Positions 12,190 to 23,167 of a stretch of 64,000 bases of DNA are shown here, piece by piece. Position numbers and translations under genes: made by a program. Every line of letters starts with the position of its first letter. Positions within the stretch are counted from its first letter, which is position 1. Under the pieces are notes generated by a model, which did no database searches, was not told where the DNA came from, and worked only from the letters and a program-made list of their open reading frames with translations. Source of the DNA: Musa acuminata AAA Group (lineage: Eukaryota; Streptophyta; Magnoliopsida; Zingiberales; Musaceae); NCBI RefSeq assembly GCF_036884655.1, contig NC_088359.1:15481501-15545500 (forward strand), in the 5' to 3' direction.

Positions 12190-12483
12190 ATGCAAAAAGT
12201 GATCATTGGTTATATACCAATCCATACTGGTATGATAGGAAGATAGCCAATCCATACCAAGTATAATATCAAAACTCCAAATCTCTAGGAGAACTAAATC
12301 AGCAAAAGTTCAAGTTCTCCAATAAAAATCAGACAAGAGGACCAGATTCAAGTTCGTTATCAAAGAATCTCCAATGATCGTATTTACATATAGCACATAA
12401 TGTAGTGGTCTAGGTTGAATACCCAAGTGATAGGCAAAATATTCCGAATCAAATCATAGATGAGACCCATGGTCAAACAAATA
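12190..12483 (-). pseudogene. Gypsy protease remnant
   Basis: The minus-strand translation contains LFDHGS in place of the aspartic protease LFDSGA motif. It continues with YHLGIQPRPL and IILGMDWLSSYHTSMDW, the standard end of gypsy protease. The same HLGIQPKPLDY string is in the protease at 61904-62281. Stops are present and a catalytic-loop residue is changed, so it is not functional. Confidence 0.7.
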
Positions 12484-12494
12484 TTTGCATTCTT

Positions 12495-13010
12495 TCATAA
12501 ACATGCATAATACCTTCGGTCACTAATTTCAGAAGTTTCAGAATCATATTCAGTGATAGCATACACTCTGACATGGGCTGATGATTTATGAGGCAGTGAC
12601 TCTTTCTTATTGTTCAAAGGGCAGTCTTTTATTTTATGATCCAACTTTCTACAAGCAAAATAGACTCCAATCACCCGAAACACAAATTTGTTTCATAATT
12701 TAACTTATAATTCACACATGATTGAGTCTTTTGTGATGACTTCCCATTTCAAATCCAAAGGTCTTGACCCTCTTGTTATTACTTTCTGATTCATTTCCAA
12801 TCATATTTTTATTGCTAAACTTATCCTTATCATTCTTGCCACATATCTCCAAAAATTCTTTTCATTGTTGCCAATAATAATCAGCCTCTACTTCCAATAT
12901 AAGGTGGCAAAAGAAATCGTTTGATCATCAGAACAATTTTGTACATCGAATATCTTCTCTATTCGCATCATCCATTTTTCTGCCACCAATGAAATTAGGT
13001 CCACCATGCT
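12495..13010 (-). pseudogene. Gypsy gag remnant with damaged zinc knuckle
   Basis: At about 13010-12850 the minus strand encodes WMMRIEKIFDVQNCSDD, matching the gypsy B gag around its insertion site. At 12683-12495 it encodes YFACRKLDHKIKDCPLN, a CX2CX4HX4C knuckle whose first cysteine has become tyrosine. Stops and frame breaks occur between the two. Gag would have bound the RNA in the particle. Confidence 0.7.
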
Positions 13011-13220
13011 TCTGCTGCGCCACTCTGATTCAATATCCCAAATCAATCGTTTCATTCCTCTTAATTAATCAGAAACAAATGAAATAGGAGGACCAAATGT
13101 CCTCGTCATCCTAGATTCCTAAAATACATCAAAGAAAAATTTCACTAATCACTATAATTCACTAGACCTCAATATATTTTGCACGTCAACATATCAAATA
13201 TTTCAGTGATCCTCAAACCA

Positions 13221-13234
13221 TGCTCTGATACCAC
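13221..13234 (-). other. Primer-binding site of gypsy A element
   Basis: The minus strand reads GTGGTATCAGAGCA a few bases after the LTR end. It matches the tRNA-iMet type and marks 13238-17231 as the 5' LTR. Confidence 0.8.
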
Positions 13235-13237
13235 CTC

Positions 13238-16200
13238 TGTCACGCCCCTCAAATATATCCGTGATTTTAAAACAATTTTCATCACAGACCAATCCATCCA
13301 GGATCCAAACTAACGTTTGAGGACACTGAAAAACATTCAATCAAATTCACATCCATAAAACCTGTGCATTTTAAAATCATATATCACATCACTCGATAAT
13401 TCACATTTATGGCAACCCAAGCCAACTTGACAAACATGAACAATATTTATAAATCCACAAGCTAAATAAATTATACAATCAGAACTCCAACTATTCACCA
13501 CAAGTTCGTATCGTCATAAATTAGACTTAACATTCTGAAATTCCAAATAAGAGAGATCTCCTAACACTTTTACACAGTATATCCATTTCGGTTCATCGAC
13601 AACATTTCATTACATACAAAACATACTTATACAACAATATCATAATAACCACCCAGACATGCCCATAATTCTGAATAGCTATCCACTGCCTTAGCCCAAA
13701 TCAACATCTCGAAGAGTGACAAGCTGACCTGAAAGATTTATATAACAACGGAGTGAGCCAAAAACGGCTCAACAAGTGACAAAGCATATTCAGAACAAAA
13801 GGAACAGTTTCAAACGAGTAAGGTATCATAATGCAAGGCAGAATACAAGAATTCTCAAGGATACCATCTCAATAGATACCAAATCATACGTATCATGTCA
13901 TTCAAAACATATTTGATCCATAACGAATGGAGCATAGAGTAATTGGAACATATCAATGGCAGATAGGACATTTCAGAATATATCAGTTCATAGCAAATGG
14001 AGCACAGAGTAATTGGAGCATATCAGTAACAAAAGAAACATATCGGAGCTTATCAATGGCAGATAGGACATTTCAGAACATATCAGTTCATAGCAAATGG
14101 AGCACAGAGTAATTGGAGCATATCAATGGCAGATGAAATGTTCCGGAGCATATCAACGACATATGGAACATTTCGAAGCATATTATCAGTGAATGAAGCA
14201 TTTCAGAGCATAACAAAAACAAATATCGTACAGAAGCTCAAACGTCGTCTTTGACGTTGCAAACATATCAATCTTATCCAAAGCATGTACAGAAACACAT
14301 AACCAAAGCTCTGGATATCATATCAAACATACAGAAGGTGTAGTGGGATCTCAGTCAGAATGTGATTCATCCATTTCTGAATGACCACCTGACAAAAGTC
14401 TCCCACGTCTGAGAGCTCCATCCACCCACGTCTAGGTGAAGTCAAAGGGGGCCGGCAGAGCATCGCAGGCTCTAAGCAATATCCCACAAAGCGGGACCCC
14501 ACAAAGCGGGCAAATAAGCGCATACCAGAATATCCCACAAAGCGGGACCCCACAAAGCGGGCAAATCAGCGCATACCCTTTACCATTTCTGGCAAAGGTC
14601 CAGACAATCCCACACACCAGAGTACAAAAGGGCAGTTTCAACAATAAGTAGCATATATCGGAAGCACACGCGGAACAACGAAGCGTACATGTGCCTTTAC
14701 GAGTCAATCCGAAGTAAGCAATAATCTTTCACAAGTATATTCAGATTTGAAAGGAATTGAAAGCAAGGGCACATATGGAATCCAAGCAATCACATATAAC
14801 TCAATTCAATAAGAAGATTTGATGAATTCAATGTCCAAAGGAATGAAACTGGAATAGGCACATATCGAAAGCAAATGCGGAACAATAGGATATACATGTG
14901 CCTATATGAGTCAATACGATATAGCATAAACGTTACACAATAGTTTTCAAGAATGCAATAATTTTAAGGACAAGAGCATACAAGAATTCAAAGCAGTAAT
15001 ATAAAGCTCAATTGAATAAGAAAGCTAAAGGATATCAATTTCCAAAGGAATGAAACCAGAATATGAGAAATCGACCAAAGCTCGATTTCTGGCAGAATAC
15101 AGAAGCCACATTGAACAAATGATTCAAACTATCAATCGTGCTCCAATTTACTCAGAAATAATCATTGGATAATACTTTCAGATAAGACAGGCTTCATATG
15201 AATTGAACTGTCCAACAGAGAGAGTTACAAATAATTTGGTAAGCAAGTGTCGTAGAACAAAATCTCTGTCGGCAGAATTCATAATGTCATATTCAACAGA
15301 TAACTGGACAGGTGTTTGGATTCCAAATCTTTCAATCCATATATCAAGGAAAGGTCTACGAGTCTAGTTTCCAATGAAATCAGTTTTGAACAAATCAGAG
15401 TTTCCAACAAAGACTTATAGGCAGCTCGGTATCAAAAGGTCAGAATCTCAGAAGTTGCACAGATTCGAATCGTTACGTCTAAACAGGATATATATCAAAT
15501 GCAAGGCAAGAACAATTCAAAGTTCCTCATATTCAAAGCAAATGTAGAGATAAAAATGGCAGTGAGGAAAGATCAGGATACTTGCAATAAGACATATCAG
15601 AGCAATTATAGGAGAAACGATCAGGGAACTTGCAATAGAAAGGATCGAAACATTTGCAATAGAAAGGATCGAAACAAGCGGGAAACTTGCCTTTCAAAGA
15701 TTTCGATCCGAAGATCCAAAGAAGGTGCCAGCCCAAATCCTTCTACTTTTCCTTCGTGTCCTCTCTCTGTTTCGTTTTGTGTTCTCGTTTTCTTCCTTTC
15801 TTCGCAACTACACCACGTGTCGAACATCGAGGCACAGTCACCTGCTCTCTCTTACTCTCATTCCTTCTTTTTCTTTCCCAAACACAGCTGCCACAGCCGC
15901 CGCCGCTGCCGCTGCCACAATCGCAGCCCCTTCCACCGCACTATCTTCCTTCCTCCTTTCTCTCGCAGACATAACTGTTGCATACGCAGTCGCTGTCGCT
16001 GCGGCCGCAATCCCGTCCGCAGCCCCTTTTTCCCCCTTTCCATTCTTTTCTTTCCCAGCTGCAACTGCCGCAGTCGCAGTCGCAACCATGGCCGCAGCCA
16101 CCACAGCCGCAGCCTCTTCTTTCTCCCCTGCTCTATTTCCTCTCCTTCTCTTCCAGCTACAGCTGCCACTGCCACAGCTGCCTCTCCTTCTCCTCTTCCT

Positions 16201-17231
16201 CTCTTCTTCCCTTTTCCTTTCTCTTCTTCTTCCTTTCCTTCTCTTCTTTCCCAGCTGCACTACTGCAGTCGCAGCCTCAGCCACGGCCACAGCCTTTTCT
16301 TCCTCTCCTTCTTCTCTTCCAACTGCAGCTGCCATCGCAGCAGCCGCAGCCCCTTCTCTTCTTCCTCCCCTTCCCTTCTTCCTTCCTCTTCCTCTTTTCC
16401 TGCCACAGCTGCAGCTGCCACAGCCGCAGCCGCAGCTACTTCTTTCCCTTCTCCTCTTCCTTCTCCTTCCTTTCTTCTTCTTCTCTTCTTCTCCTTCCTC
16501 CCCTTCTTCTCCCCGACGAACAGCACCTCCTTTCCTCTGTTTCCTCCTGCAGGAAACAGAGGTGCCGCCTCTTCACCCGCTTCTTCTTCTCTTCTTCATC
16601 ACCTTCTCTTCGAACGCCCCACACCTCTCCTCTGTTTCCACCTGCAGGAGACAGAGGTGCTGCAGCCCTAGCTGCTGCCACCTCTCGCTCCTCTCCCTCG
16701 TCCCTCTCTTTTCCCTCTTCTTCTCCTTCTCTTCTTCTCCTCTTCCCTTTTCCTCCCCAACGCCACACACCTCCTCGCTGCAGCCTTGCCGCAGCTATCC
16801 TCCTCTCTTCTTCTTCTTCTTCTTCTTCTTCTTCTTCTTCTTCCCAACGCCCCACACATCCTCTCCTCTGTTTCCACCTGCGGGAAACAGAGGTGCAGCA
16901 GCCCTAGCTGCTGCTGCTGCCTCTCCCTCTCCTCTTCATCTTCCCTCTCTTCTACTTCTTCTTTTTTTCTCTTCTCCCTCTTCTTCCTCTCTTCTTTTCC
17001 CTCTTCTTCTTCTTTCTTCTCTCCTCACGCCCCACCGCTCCTCTCTGTTTCTCGAAGAAACAGAGAGTGCGTGGGAGGCGGTGCGATAAAACCGAAATTT
17101 TCGGTTTTCTTTATTTTCTTTTCATTTTGCAACTTAGCAATTTAGTCCTTGAAATTTTCATATTTACATATAGGTCCCCCGATTTATAAATAAATCTTTA
17201 TTAATAATTTTCAAAAGTGAGGGATATTACA
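13238..17231 (-). repeat. 5' LTR of gypsy A element
   Basis: Near-identical to 7649-11669. The visible differences are scattered single bases plus indels in the pyrimidine tract (near 16310 and 16845), suggesting a fairly recent insertion. Confidence 0.9.
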
Positions 17232-17236
17232 GTCGG
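17232..17236. repeat. TSD (GTCGG) of gypsy A element, right copy
   Basis: Follows the LTR end ATATTACA. It matches 7644-7648. Confidence 0.85.
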
Positions 17237-20200
17237 GTAGGAGAAGAGCAGAAGAAGAAGAAGAGGAAGAGAAGAAGAAGAGGAAGCAGGAGAAGAGGTT
17301 GTGATACCTCTATTCCCTGCAGAGGAAACAGAGGAGAGGGTGTGGGTGACGCCGGGAAGAAGAAGGGGAGGAAGGAGAAGAAGAGAAGAAGAAGAAAGGA
17401 AGGAGAAGGAAGAGGAGAAGGGAAAGAAGTAGCTGCGGCTGCGGCTGTGGCAGCTGCAGCTATGGCAGGGAAAGAGGAAGAGAAAGGAAGAAGGGAAGGA
17501 GAGGAAGAAGAGAAGGGAAAGAAGGGGCTGCGGCTGCGGCGATGGCAGCTACAGTTGGTAGAGAAGAAGGAGAGGAAGATGAGCAGGGGAGGAAGAAGAG
17601 GCTGTGGCCGCGGCTAAGGCTGCGACTGCAGCAGTGCAGCTGGGAAAGAAGAGGAGGAAAGGAAGAAGAAGAGAAAGGAAAAGGGAAGAAGAGAGGAAGA
17701 GGAGAAGGAGAGGCAGCTGTGGCAGTGGCAGCTGCAGCTGGAAGAGAAGGAGAGGAAATAGAGCAGGGGAGAAAGAAGAGGTTGCGGCTGTGGAAGCTGC
17801 AGCTGTGGCAGGGAAAGAGAAAGAGGAAGGAAGAAGGGAAGGAGAGGAAGAAGAGAAGGGGAAGAAGGGGCTGCGGCTGCGGCGATGGCAGCTGCAGCTG
17901 GAAGAGAAGAAGGAGAGGAAGATTAGCAGGGGAGGAGGAAGAGGCTGCGGTTGTGGTGGCTACAGCCATGGTTGCGACTGCGACTGCGGCAGTTGCAGCT
18001 GGGAAAGAAAAGAAAGGAAAGGGGGGAAAAAGGGGCTGTGGACGGGATTGCGGCCGCAGCGGCAGCGACTGCGTATGCAGCAGTTATGTCTGCGAGAGAA
18101 GGGAGGAAGGAAGTTAGTGCGGTGGAAGGGGCTGCGATTGTGGCAGCGGCAGCGGCGGCGGCTGTGACAGCTGCGTTTGGGAAAGAAAAAGAAGGAATGA
18201 GAGTAAGAGAGAGCAGGTGACTGTGCCTCGATGTTCGACACGTGGTGTAGTTACGAAGAAAGGAAGAAAATGGGAGCACAAAACGAAACAGAGAGAGGAC
18301 ACGGAGGAAAAGTAGAAGGATTTGGGTTGGCACCTTCTTTGGATCTTCGGATCGAAATCTTTGAAAGGCAAGTGTTCTAACCTTTTCTATTGCAAGCTTT
18401 CTAATCTTTTCTCTTGCAAGTATCCTGATCGTTCCTCGCTGCCATTTTTATCTCTACATTTGCTTTGAATATGAGGAACTTTGAATTGTTCTAGCCTTGC
18501 ATTTGATATATCTCCTGTTTAGACGTAACGATTCGAATCTGTGCAACTTCTGAGATTCTGACCTTTTGATACCGAGCTGCCTATAAGTCTTTGTTGGAAA
18601 CTCTGATTTGTTCAAAACTGATTTCATTGGAAACTAGACTCGTAGACCTTTCCTTGATATATGGATTGAAAGATTTGGAATCCAAACACCTGTCCAGTTA
18701 TCTGTTGAATATGACATTATGAATTCTGCCAACAGAGATTTTGTTCTACGACACTTGCTTACCAAATTATTTGTAACTCTCTCTGTTGGACAGTTCAATT
18801 CATATGAAGCCTGTCTTATCTGAAAGTATTATCCAATGATTATTTCTGAGTAAATTGGAGCACGATTGATAGTTTGAATCATTTGTTCAATGTGCCTTCT
18901 GTATTCTGCCAGAAATCGAGCTTTGGTCGATTTCTCATATTCTAGTTTCATTCCTTTGGAAATTGATATCCTTTAGCTTTCTCATTCAATTGAGCTTTAT
19001 ATTACTGCTTTGAATTCTTGTATGCTCTTGTCCTTAAAATTATTGCATTCTTGAAAACTGTTGTGTAACGTTTATGCTATATCGTATTGACTCATATAGG
19101 CACATGTATATCCTATTGTTCCACATTTGCTTTCGATATGTGCCTATTCCAGTTTCATTCCTTTGGACATTGAATTCATCAAATTTTCTTATTGAATTGA
19201 GTTATATGTGATTGCTTGGATTCCATATGTGCCCTTGCTTTCAATTCCTTTCAAATCTGAATATACTTGTGAAAGATTATTGCTTACTTCGAATTGACTC
19301 GTAAAGGCACATGTACGCTTTGTTGTTCCGCGTGTGCTTCCGATATATGCTACTTATTGTTGAAACTGCCCTTTTGTACTCTGGTGTGTGGGATTGTCTG
19401 GACCTTTGCCAGAAATGGTAAAGGGTATGCGCTGATTTGCCCGCTTTGTGGGGTCCCGCTTTGTGGGATATTCTGGTATGCGCTTATTTGCCCGCTTTGT
19501 GGGATATTGCTTAGAGCCTGCGATGCTCTGCCGGCCCCCTTTGACTTCACCTAGACGTGGGTGGATGGAGCTCCCAGACGTGGGAGACTTTTGTCAGGTG
19601 GTCATTCAGAAATGGATGAATCACATTCTGACTGAGATCCCACTACACCTTCTGTATGTTTGATATTATATCCAGAGCTTTGGTTATGTGTTTCTGTACA
19701 TGCTTTGGATAAGATTGATATGTTTGCAACGTCAAAGACGACGTTTGAGCTTCTGTACGATATTTGTTTTTGTTATGCTCTGAAATGCTTCATTCACTAA
19801 TAATATGCTTCGAAATGTTCCATATGTCGTTGATATGCTTCGGAACATTTCATCTGCCATTGATATGCTCCAATTACTCTGTGCTCCATTTGCTATGAAC
19901 TGATATGTTCTGAAATGTCCTATCTGCCATTGATAAGCTCCGATATGTTTCCTTTGTTACTGATATGCTCCAATTACTCTGTGCTCTATTTGCTATGAAC
20001 TGATATGTTCTGAAATGTCCTATCTGCCATTGATAAGCTCCGATATGTTTCCTTTGTTACTGATATGCTCCAATTACTCTGTGCTCCATTTGCTATGAAC
20101 TGATATGTTCTGAAATATCCTATCTGCCATTGATATGTTCCAATTACTCTATGCTCCATTCGTTATGGATCAAATATGTTTTGAATGACATGATACGTAT

Positions 20201-20850
20201 GATTTGGTATCTATTGAGATGGTATCCTTGAGAATTCTTGTATTCTGCCTTGCATTATGATACCTTACTCGTTTGAAACCGTTCCTTTTGTTCTGAATAT
20301 GCTTTGTCACTTGCTGAGCCGTTTTTGGCTCACTCCGTTGTTATATAAATCTTTCAGGTCAGCTTGTCACTCTTCGAGATGTTGATTTGGGCTGAGGTAG
20401 TGGATAGCTATTCAGAATTATGGGCAAGTCTGGGTGGTTATTATGATATTGTTGTATAAGTATGTTTTGTATGTAATGAAATGTTGTCGATGAATCGAAA
20501 TGGATATACTGTGTAAAAGTGTTAGAAGATCTCTCTTATTTGGAATTTCGGAATGTTAAGTCTAATTTATGACGATATGAACTTGTGGTGAATAGTTAGA
20601 GTTCTGATTGTATAATTTATTTAGCTTGTGGATTTATAAATGTTGTTCATGTTTGTCAAGTTGGCTTGGGTTGCCATAAATGTGAATTATCGAGTGATGT
20701 GATATATGATTTTAAAATGCATAGGTTTTATGGATGTGAATTTGATTGAATGTTTTTCAGTGTCCTCAAACGTTAGTTTGGATCCTGGCTGAATTGGTCC
20801 GTGATGAAAATTGTTTTTAAAAATCATGGATATGTTTGCGGGGCGTGACA

Positions 20851-20855
20851 ACCAT
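20851..20855. repeat. TSD (ACCAT) of gypsy solo LTR, right copy
   Basis: Follows GGGGCGTGACA. It matches 6912-6916. Confidence 0.85.
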
Positions 20856-21542
20856 CCCCTTGGACTACTCCGATCTGCTGAACAAACTGTGCATTGATCT
20901 GCCTCCTGCAAATGCACTTGCTAGATTGTGACTCCACGTCAATACAGCCCCCGCTGCACCACTCAAGGCCTAGCAACATGCTGAACTCATTGCACACTTC
21001 AGCCTCCTACGGACGTATCCTTCACATGCCGAAGAGAAAGTTTCAATGCTCCATGGCGCCGAGTTTCGGTCGCCTTGGGATGGCCACGAACATTCCATCG
21101 TCCGCATACAAGCCCATGCATGAGTATCAAATTCTTCGAGTTAGCAATTCCCCTCACCTCTGTGAGCTTTGCATAACTCTTTTGGTCATTGAGCAACACA
21201 TTCCACCTTGCATGGTCTCATCCTTTACCAAGCGCCTCGCTTGGCTTGAGCACCATCAAGTATAGTTGTCAACGTTGAGCCGTAGCTCAAACTCAGCCAT
21301 CCCAACCTTTGTGCACTCCGCATTCTTCCAAGCTTGCCTGTTCTCATGGTGCCTCTTGCGCGAAGGATTGGACATTCCTCTGAATTCCAATGTCAGATGC
21401 CCGCTTCTCCGAGCGATCCTTTTCCCTACATCTCCATGCTCGTTTTCCCCCAAACGGTCGCGCGTGTGCTGACTGCCCTCAACGCAGCCCCGATAGGTCC
21501 CCCACGTTTGCATGGTAAGTGTTTCTATGAGTGCTTGTCCCT
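20856..21542 (-). other. LARD interior, PBS-proximal part
   Basis: This continues the LARD interior interrupted at 6911. A minus-strand frame of about 100 codons begins next to the PBS (21561-21256), but I recognise no domain. It may be a decayed gag start or chance. Confidence 0.4.
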
Positions 21543-21553
21543 CTCTGATACCA
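21543..21553 (-). other. Primer-binding site of LARD-like element
   Basis: The minus strand reads TGGTATCAGAG two bases after the LTR end. Confidence 0.75.
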
Positions 21554-21555
21554 TC

Positions 21556-22002
21556 TATCACGTACTTAGCTGGTTTTGCCTAAGTCGTTCGACACCCTTG
21601 CGTGTCTGTCCGCAAAGGTCAGCCTCCCCGAAGTCTCCCATTGTCCCTTAGGACCAACAAAAGAAAGAACGGGCTAGAGAGAACGCCTCAATTGGGATCC
21701 ACAAGCAAACATCTCCAAAAAAACACTTCATAGACAATGCAAATTACAAACAGACTTTACAAGCTCTGATCAGTGGCACAACAAAGGGTAAAATGGTCCT
21801 TTACAAATCGAAAATCTCTCGCACGTGTCCACATGACACAACCTTTATTTACAAGCCTAAAGAGGCCACCAACCCAACTAAAATGAGACTATTAAGCCTT
21901 TGGCTGCCACTCTACATGCTGTACAAGGTATGAACATACCAAAAGACACGGATATATATAAGCATTACATCAAACACCTTGTTTAAAAGTTTGTCCATGA
22001 CA
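21556..22002 (-). repeat. 5' LTR of LARD-like element
   Basis: Direct repeat of 3506-3958. The left terminus reads TATCACG instead of TGTCACG, so the canonical CA end is mutated. Confidence 0.8.
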
Positions 22003-22186
22003 GTGCTTCCGGTGACGATGAACTCTCAGCGAGCTCTCGGTATATCGTCTAAGTCTTTGACTCTGGCCCATCATATGCTTTATGCCTTATTGCTATTGTA
22101 GTTAATCCTGCACACTTATTACAACACATGGATTAGATCAAATAATTTACCAATTGATTTCATCATCAAAATCTGAGATTCAACGA
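22003..22186 (-). repeat. Right piece of an older SIRE-like LTR
   Basis: The minus strand begins CGTTGAATCTCAGATTTTG (first T mutated to C) and continues with the GTGCAGGATTAACTAC block shared by all SIRE-like LTRs here. It is the start of the LTR whose continuation is at 3452-3505. Confidence 0.65.
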
Positions 22187-22196
22187 TATTTTCTTA

Positions 22197-22421
22197 TTAT
22201 CTCTGTAACTCGGGAGTCATAGAGTCTAACATGTAACACTGAGCAAGAGTGGAGTCATATATATACATCACATAGCGAGTGATCTCATTCTCACTGGCCC
22301 TTTCCTCAAGCATAGGCATCACTGTATCAAGGACATACATTATTTTCTCCGCCGTGATATTCTTGTTACGGAGCCAATCAGTATAATTTGGACCAATAAA
22401 GCGGTTGATATCAAGTAGCAA
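22197..22421 (-). pseudogene. Start of a copia gag (non-SIRE lineage), truncated
   Basis: The protein starts MLLDINRFIGPNYTDWLRNK, the conserved start of a large group of plant copia gag proteins (the FxGxNYxDW block). It is open for 74 codons and then abuts the older SIRE-like LTR. It belongs with the LTR and PBS at 32048-32892 across the SIRE-like insertion. Gag would assemble the particle; this copy is truncated. Confidence 0.7.
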
Positions 22422-23162
22422 CGTAAGGGACTTATATGCGACATATTTCTGAAAATAAAGATGTATTGAATAAATAACATGCAGATTTTATAAATAAATA
22501 AATAATTTAGATAAGGACTTCTATCTTAGTCTACTCCCACTATTTTCTCATGAATCACACAACTCCCTCTTGTATATGAATCAGAGACCCCCGATAGATC
22601 TCTAGTGGGGATCAAGATCCAATCAACGTCTTAACGTAACCTCGAGTGACTCAACCAATTATGCGAAGCCCTTAAAGGTAGGCAACTCTTGCCAATCACA
22701 ACTCCTTGTGGTTCCTATCCTGTTCGACCTCCGAACCACCATGGCCTAGCGGCGGTAGGCAGCTCGCTCACGGGACTAGCGCCCATGCGTAGGCTGTTTG
22801 CGCAGTGCCTCTACTCGTGGGCGTAGCTCTCGTAGGCGTCGCTGCCCCACCGGGGTGGCGCCCCTATAGGCCCTAACACCCATACGGGTAGTTTCCCCGT
22901 AGGCGCCGCCCCCGTGGTGCAGTGCCCACCCCTACGAGCAGCACTGCTGGCGGCCAACTACAAGCAGGCCACCGGTCATCGGCAGCCAGTAACCAGCTGC
23001 TTGCACGCAGGCGACCAAGGTTGCAAGTAGTCTTTGGCCACTTTTGCATGGGCAGCAAGGGCAGTAACAGTTGCTGCCATTTCTCGCCTTTGGCATTAAC
23101 GATCTTGACGATAAAATTCTTCCTAAGACATAACACATGTAGTTCAAAACCATTCTATTGCA
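22422..23162 (-). other. Leader region of the truncated copia element
   Basis: This lies between the gag start and the point where the 23168-32038 element inserted. It includes a GC-rich block (22740-23040). I see no ORF with a recognisable domain. Confidence 0.4.
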
Positions 23163-23167
23163 TGAAC
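23163..23167. repeat. TSD (TGAAC) of SIRE-like carrier element, left copy
   Basis: Precedes the LTR terminus TGTTAGGATCG and is repeated at 32039-32043. Confidence 0.85.

Larger units (their letters stand above)
7649..17231 (-). mobile_element. Gypsy family A element, two ~4-kb LTRs with a 1.6-kb degenerate interior
   Basis: The LTRs at 7649-11669 and 13238-17231 are near-identical direct repeats. The interior (11670-13237) starts with a PBS at its right end and finishes with a PPT at its left end, so it lies on the minus strand. Only short, broken pieces of gag, zinc knuckle, protease and N-terminal RT remain. Integrase and most of RT are absent. The TSD GTCGG shows a genuine insertion into a solo LTR of the same family. 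The PPT context (AGAGGACTAAATTTTC, then AAGGAGGGGAGAG) is typical of Tekay/Del-type chromoviruses, but lineage assignment is tentative. It must have moved with enzymes from elsewhere. Confidence 0.85.
6917..20850 (+). mobile_element. Solo LTR of gypsy family A, split by a family member in opposite orientation
   Basis: The LTR begins TGTAATATCCCTCGC at 6917 and runs to 7648. It resumes at 17237 (17232-17236 is the duplicated target GTCGG) and ends GGGGCGTGACA at 20850. It is flanked by the TSD ACCAT, with no internal domain of its own, so it is a solo LTR left by LTR-LTR recombination. Its own length without the insertion is about 4.35 kb. The first part is a purine-rich, GAA-rich strand (7100-7640, 17237-18200). 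The later part holds about 40-bp repeats around GAGCATATCAATGGCAGAT in complement (19790-20150). Confidence 0.85.
3506..22002 (-). mobile_element. LARD-like non-coding LTR element, split by a gypsy solo LTR
   Basis: Two direct LTRs of about 450 bp (3506-3958 and 21556-22002) share almost their whole length. A polypurine tract adjoins the left LTR (3959-3972) and a TGGTATCAGAG primer site adjoins the right one (21543-21553), so the element points to the minus strand. Its own interior is about 3.6 kb (3973-6911 plus 20856-21540). No gag, protease, RT or integrase motif is visible in any frame, which fits a large retrotransposon derivative moved in trans. The flanks CGGGC (3501-3505) and GTGCT (22003-22007) do not match, so no TSD is visible. 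Confidence 0.7.

Noticed and set aside
17342..18333. Gly/Arg/Glu-rich frames (up to 191 codons)
   Set aside because: Same purine-rich LTR sequence in the solo LTR. No conserved protein.
20894..21651. Possible host gene between the solo LTR and the right LARD LTR
   Set aside because: The segment is bounded by TSD ACCAT and the PBS of the LARD element, so it is element interior. Frames have no recognisable domain.
22740..23040. GC-rich block considered as a CpG-rich host promoter or rDNA piece
   Set aside because: It lies between copia gag and PBS in the same orientation, so it is most simply the element's leader. No rRNA similarity was recognised.
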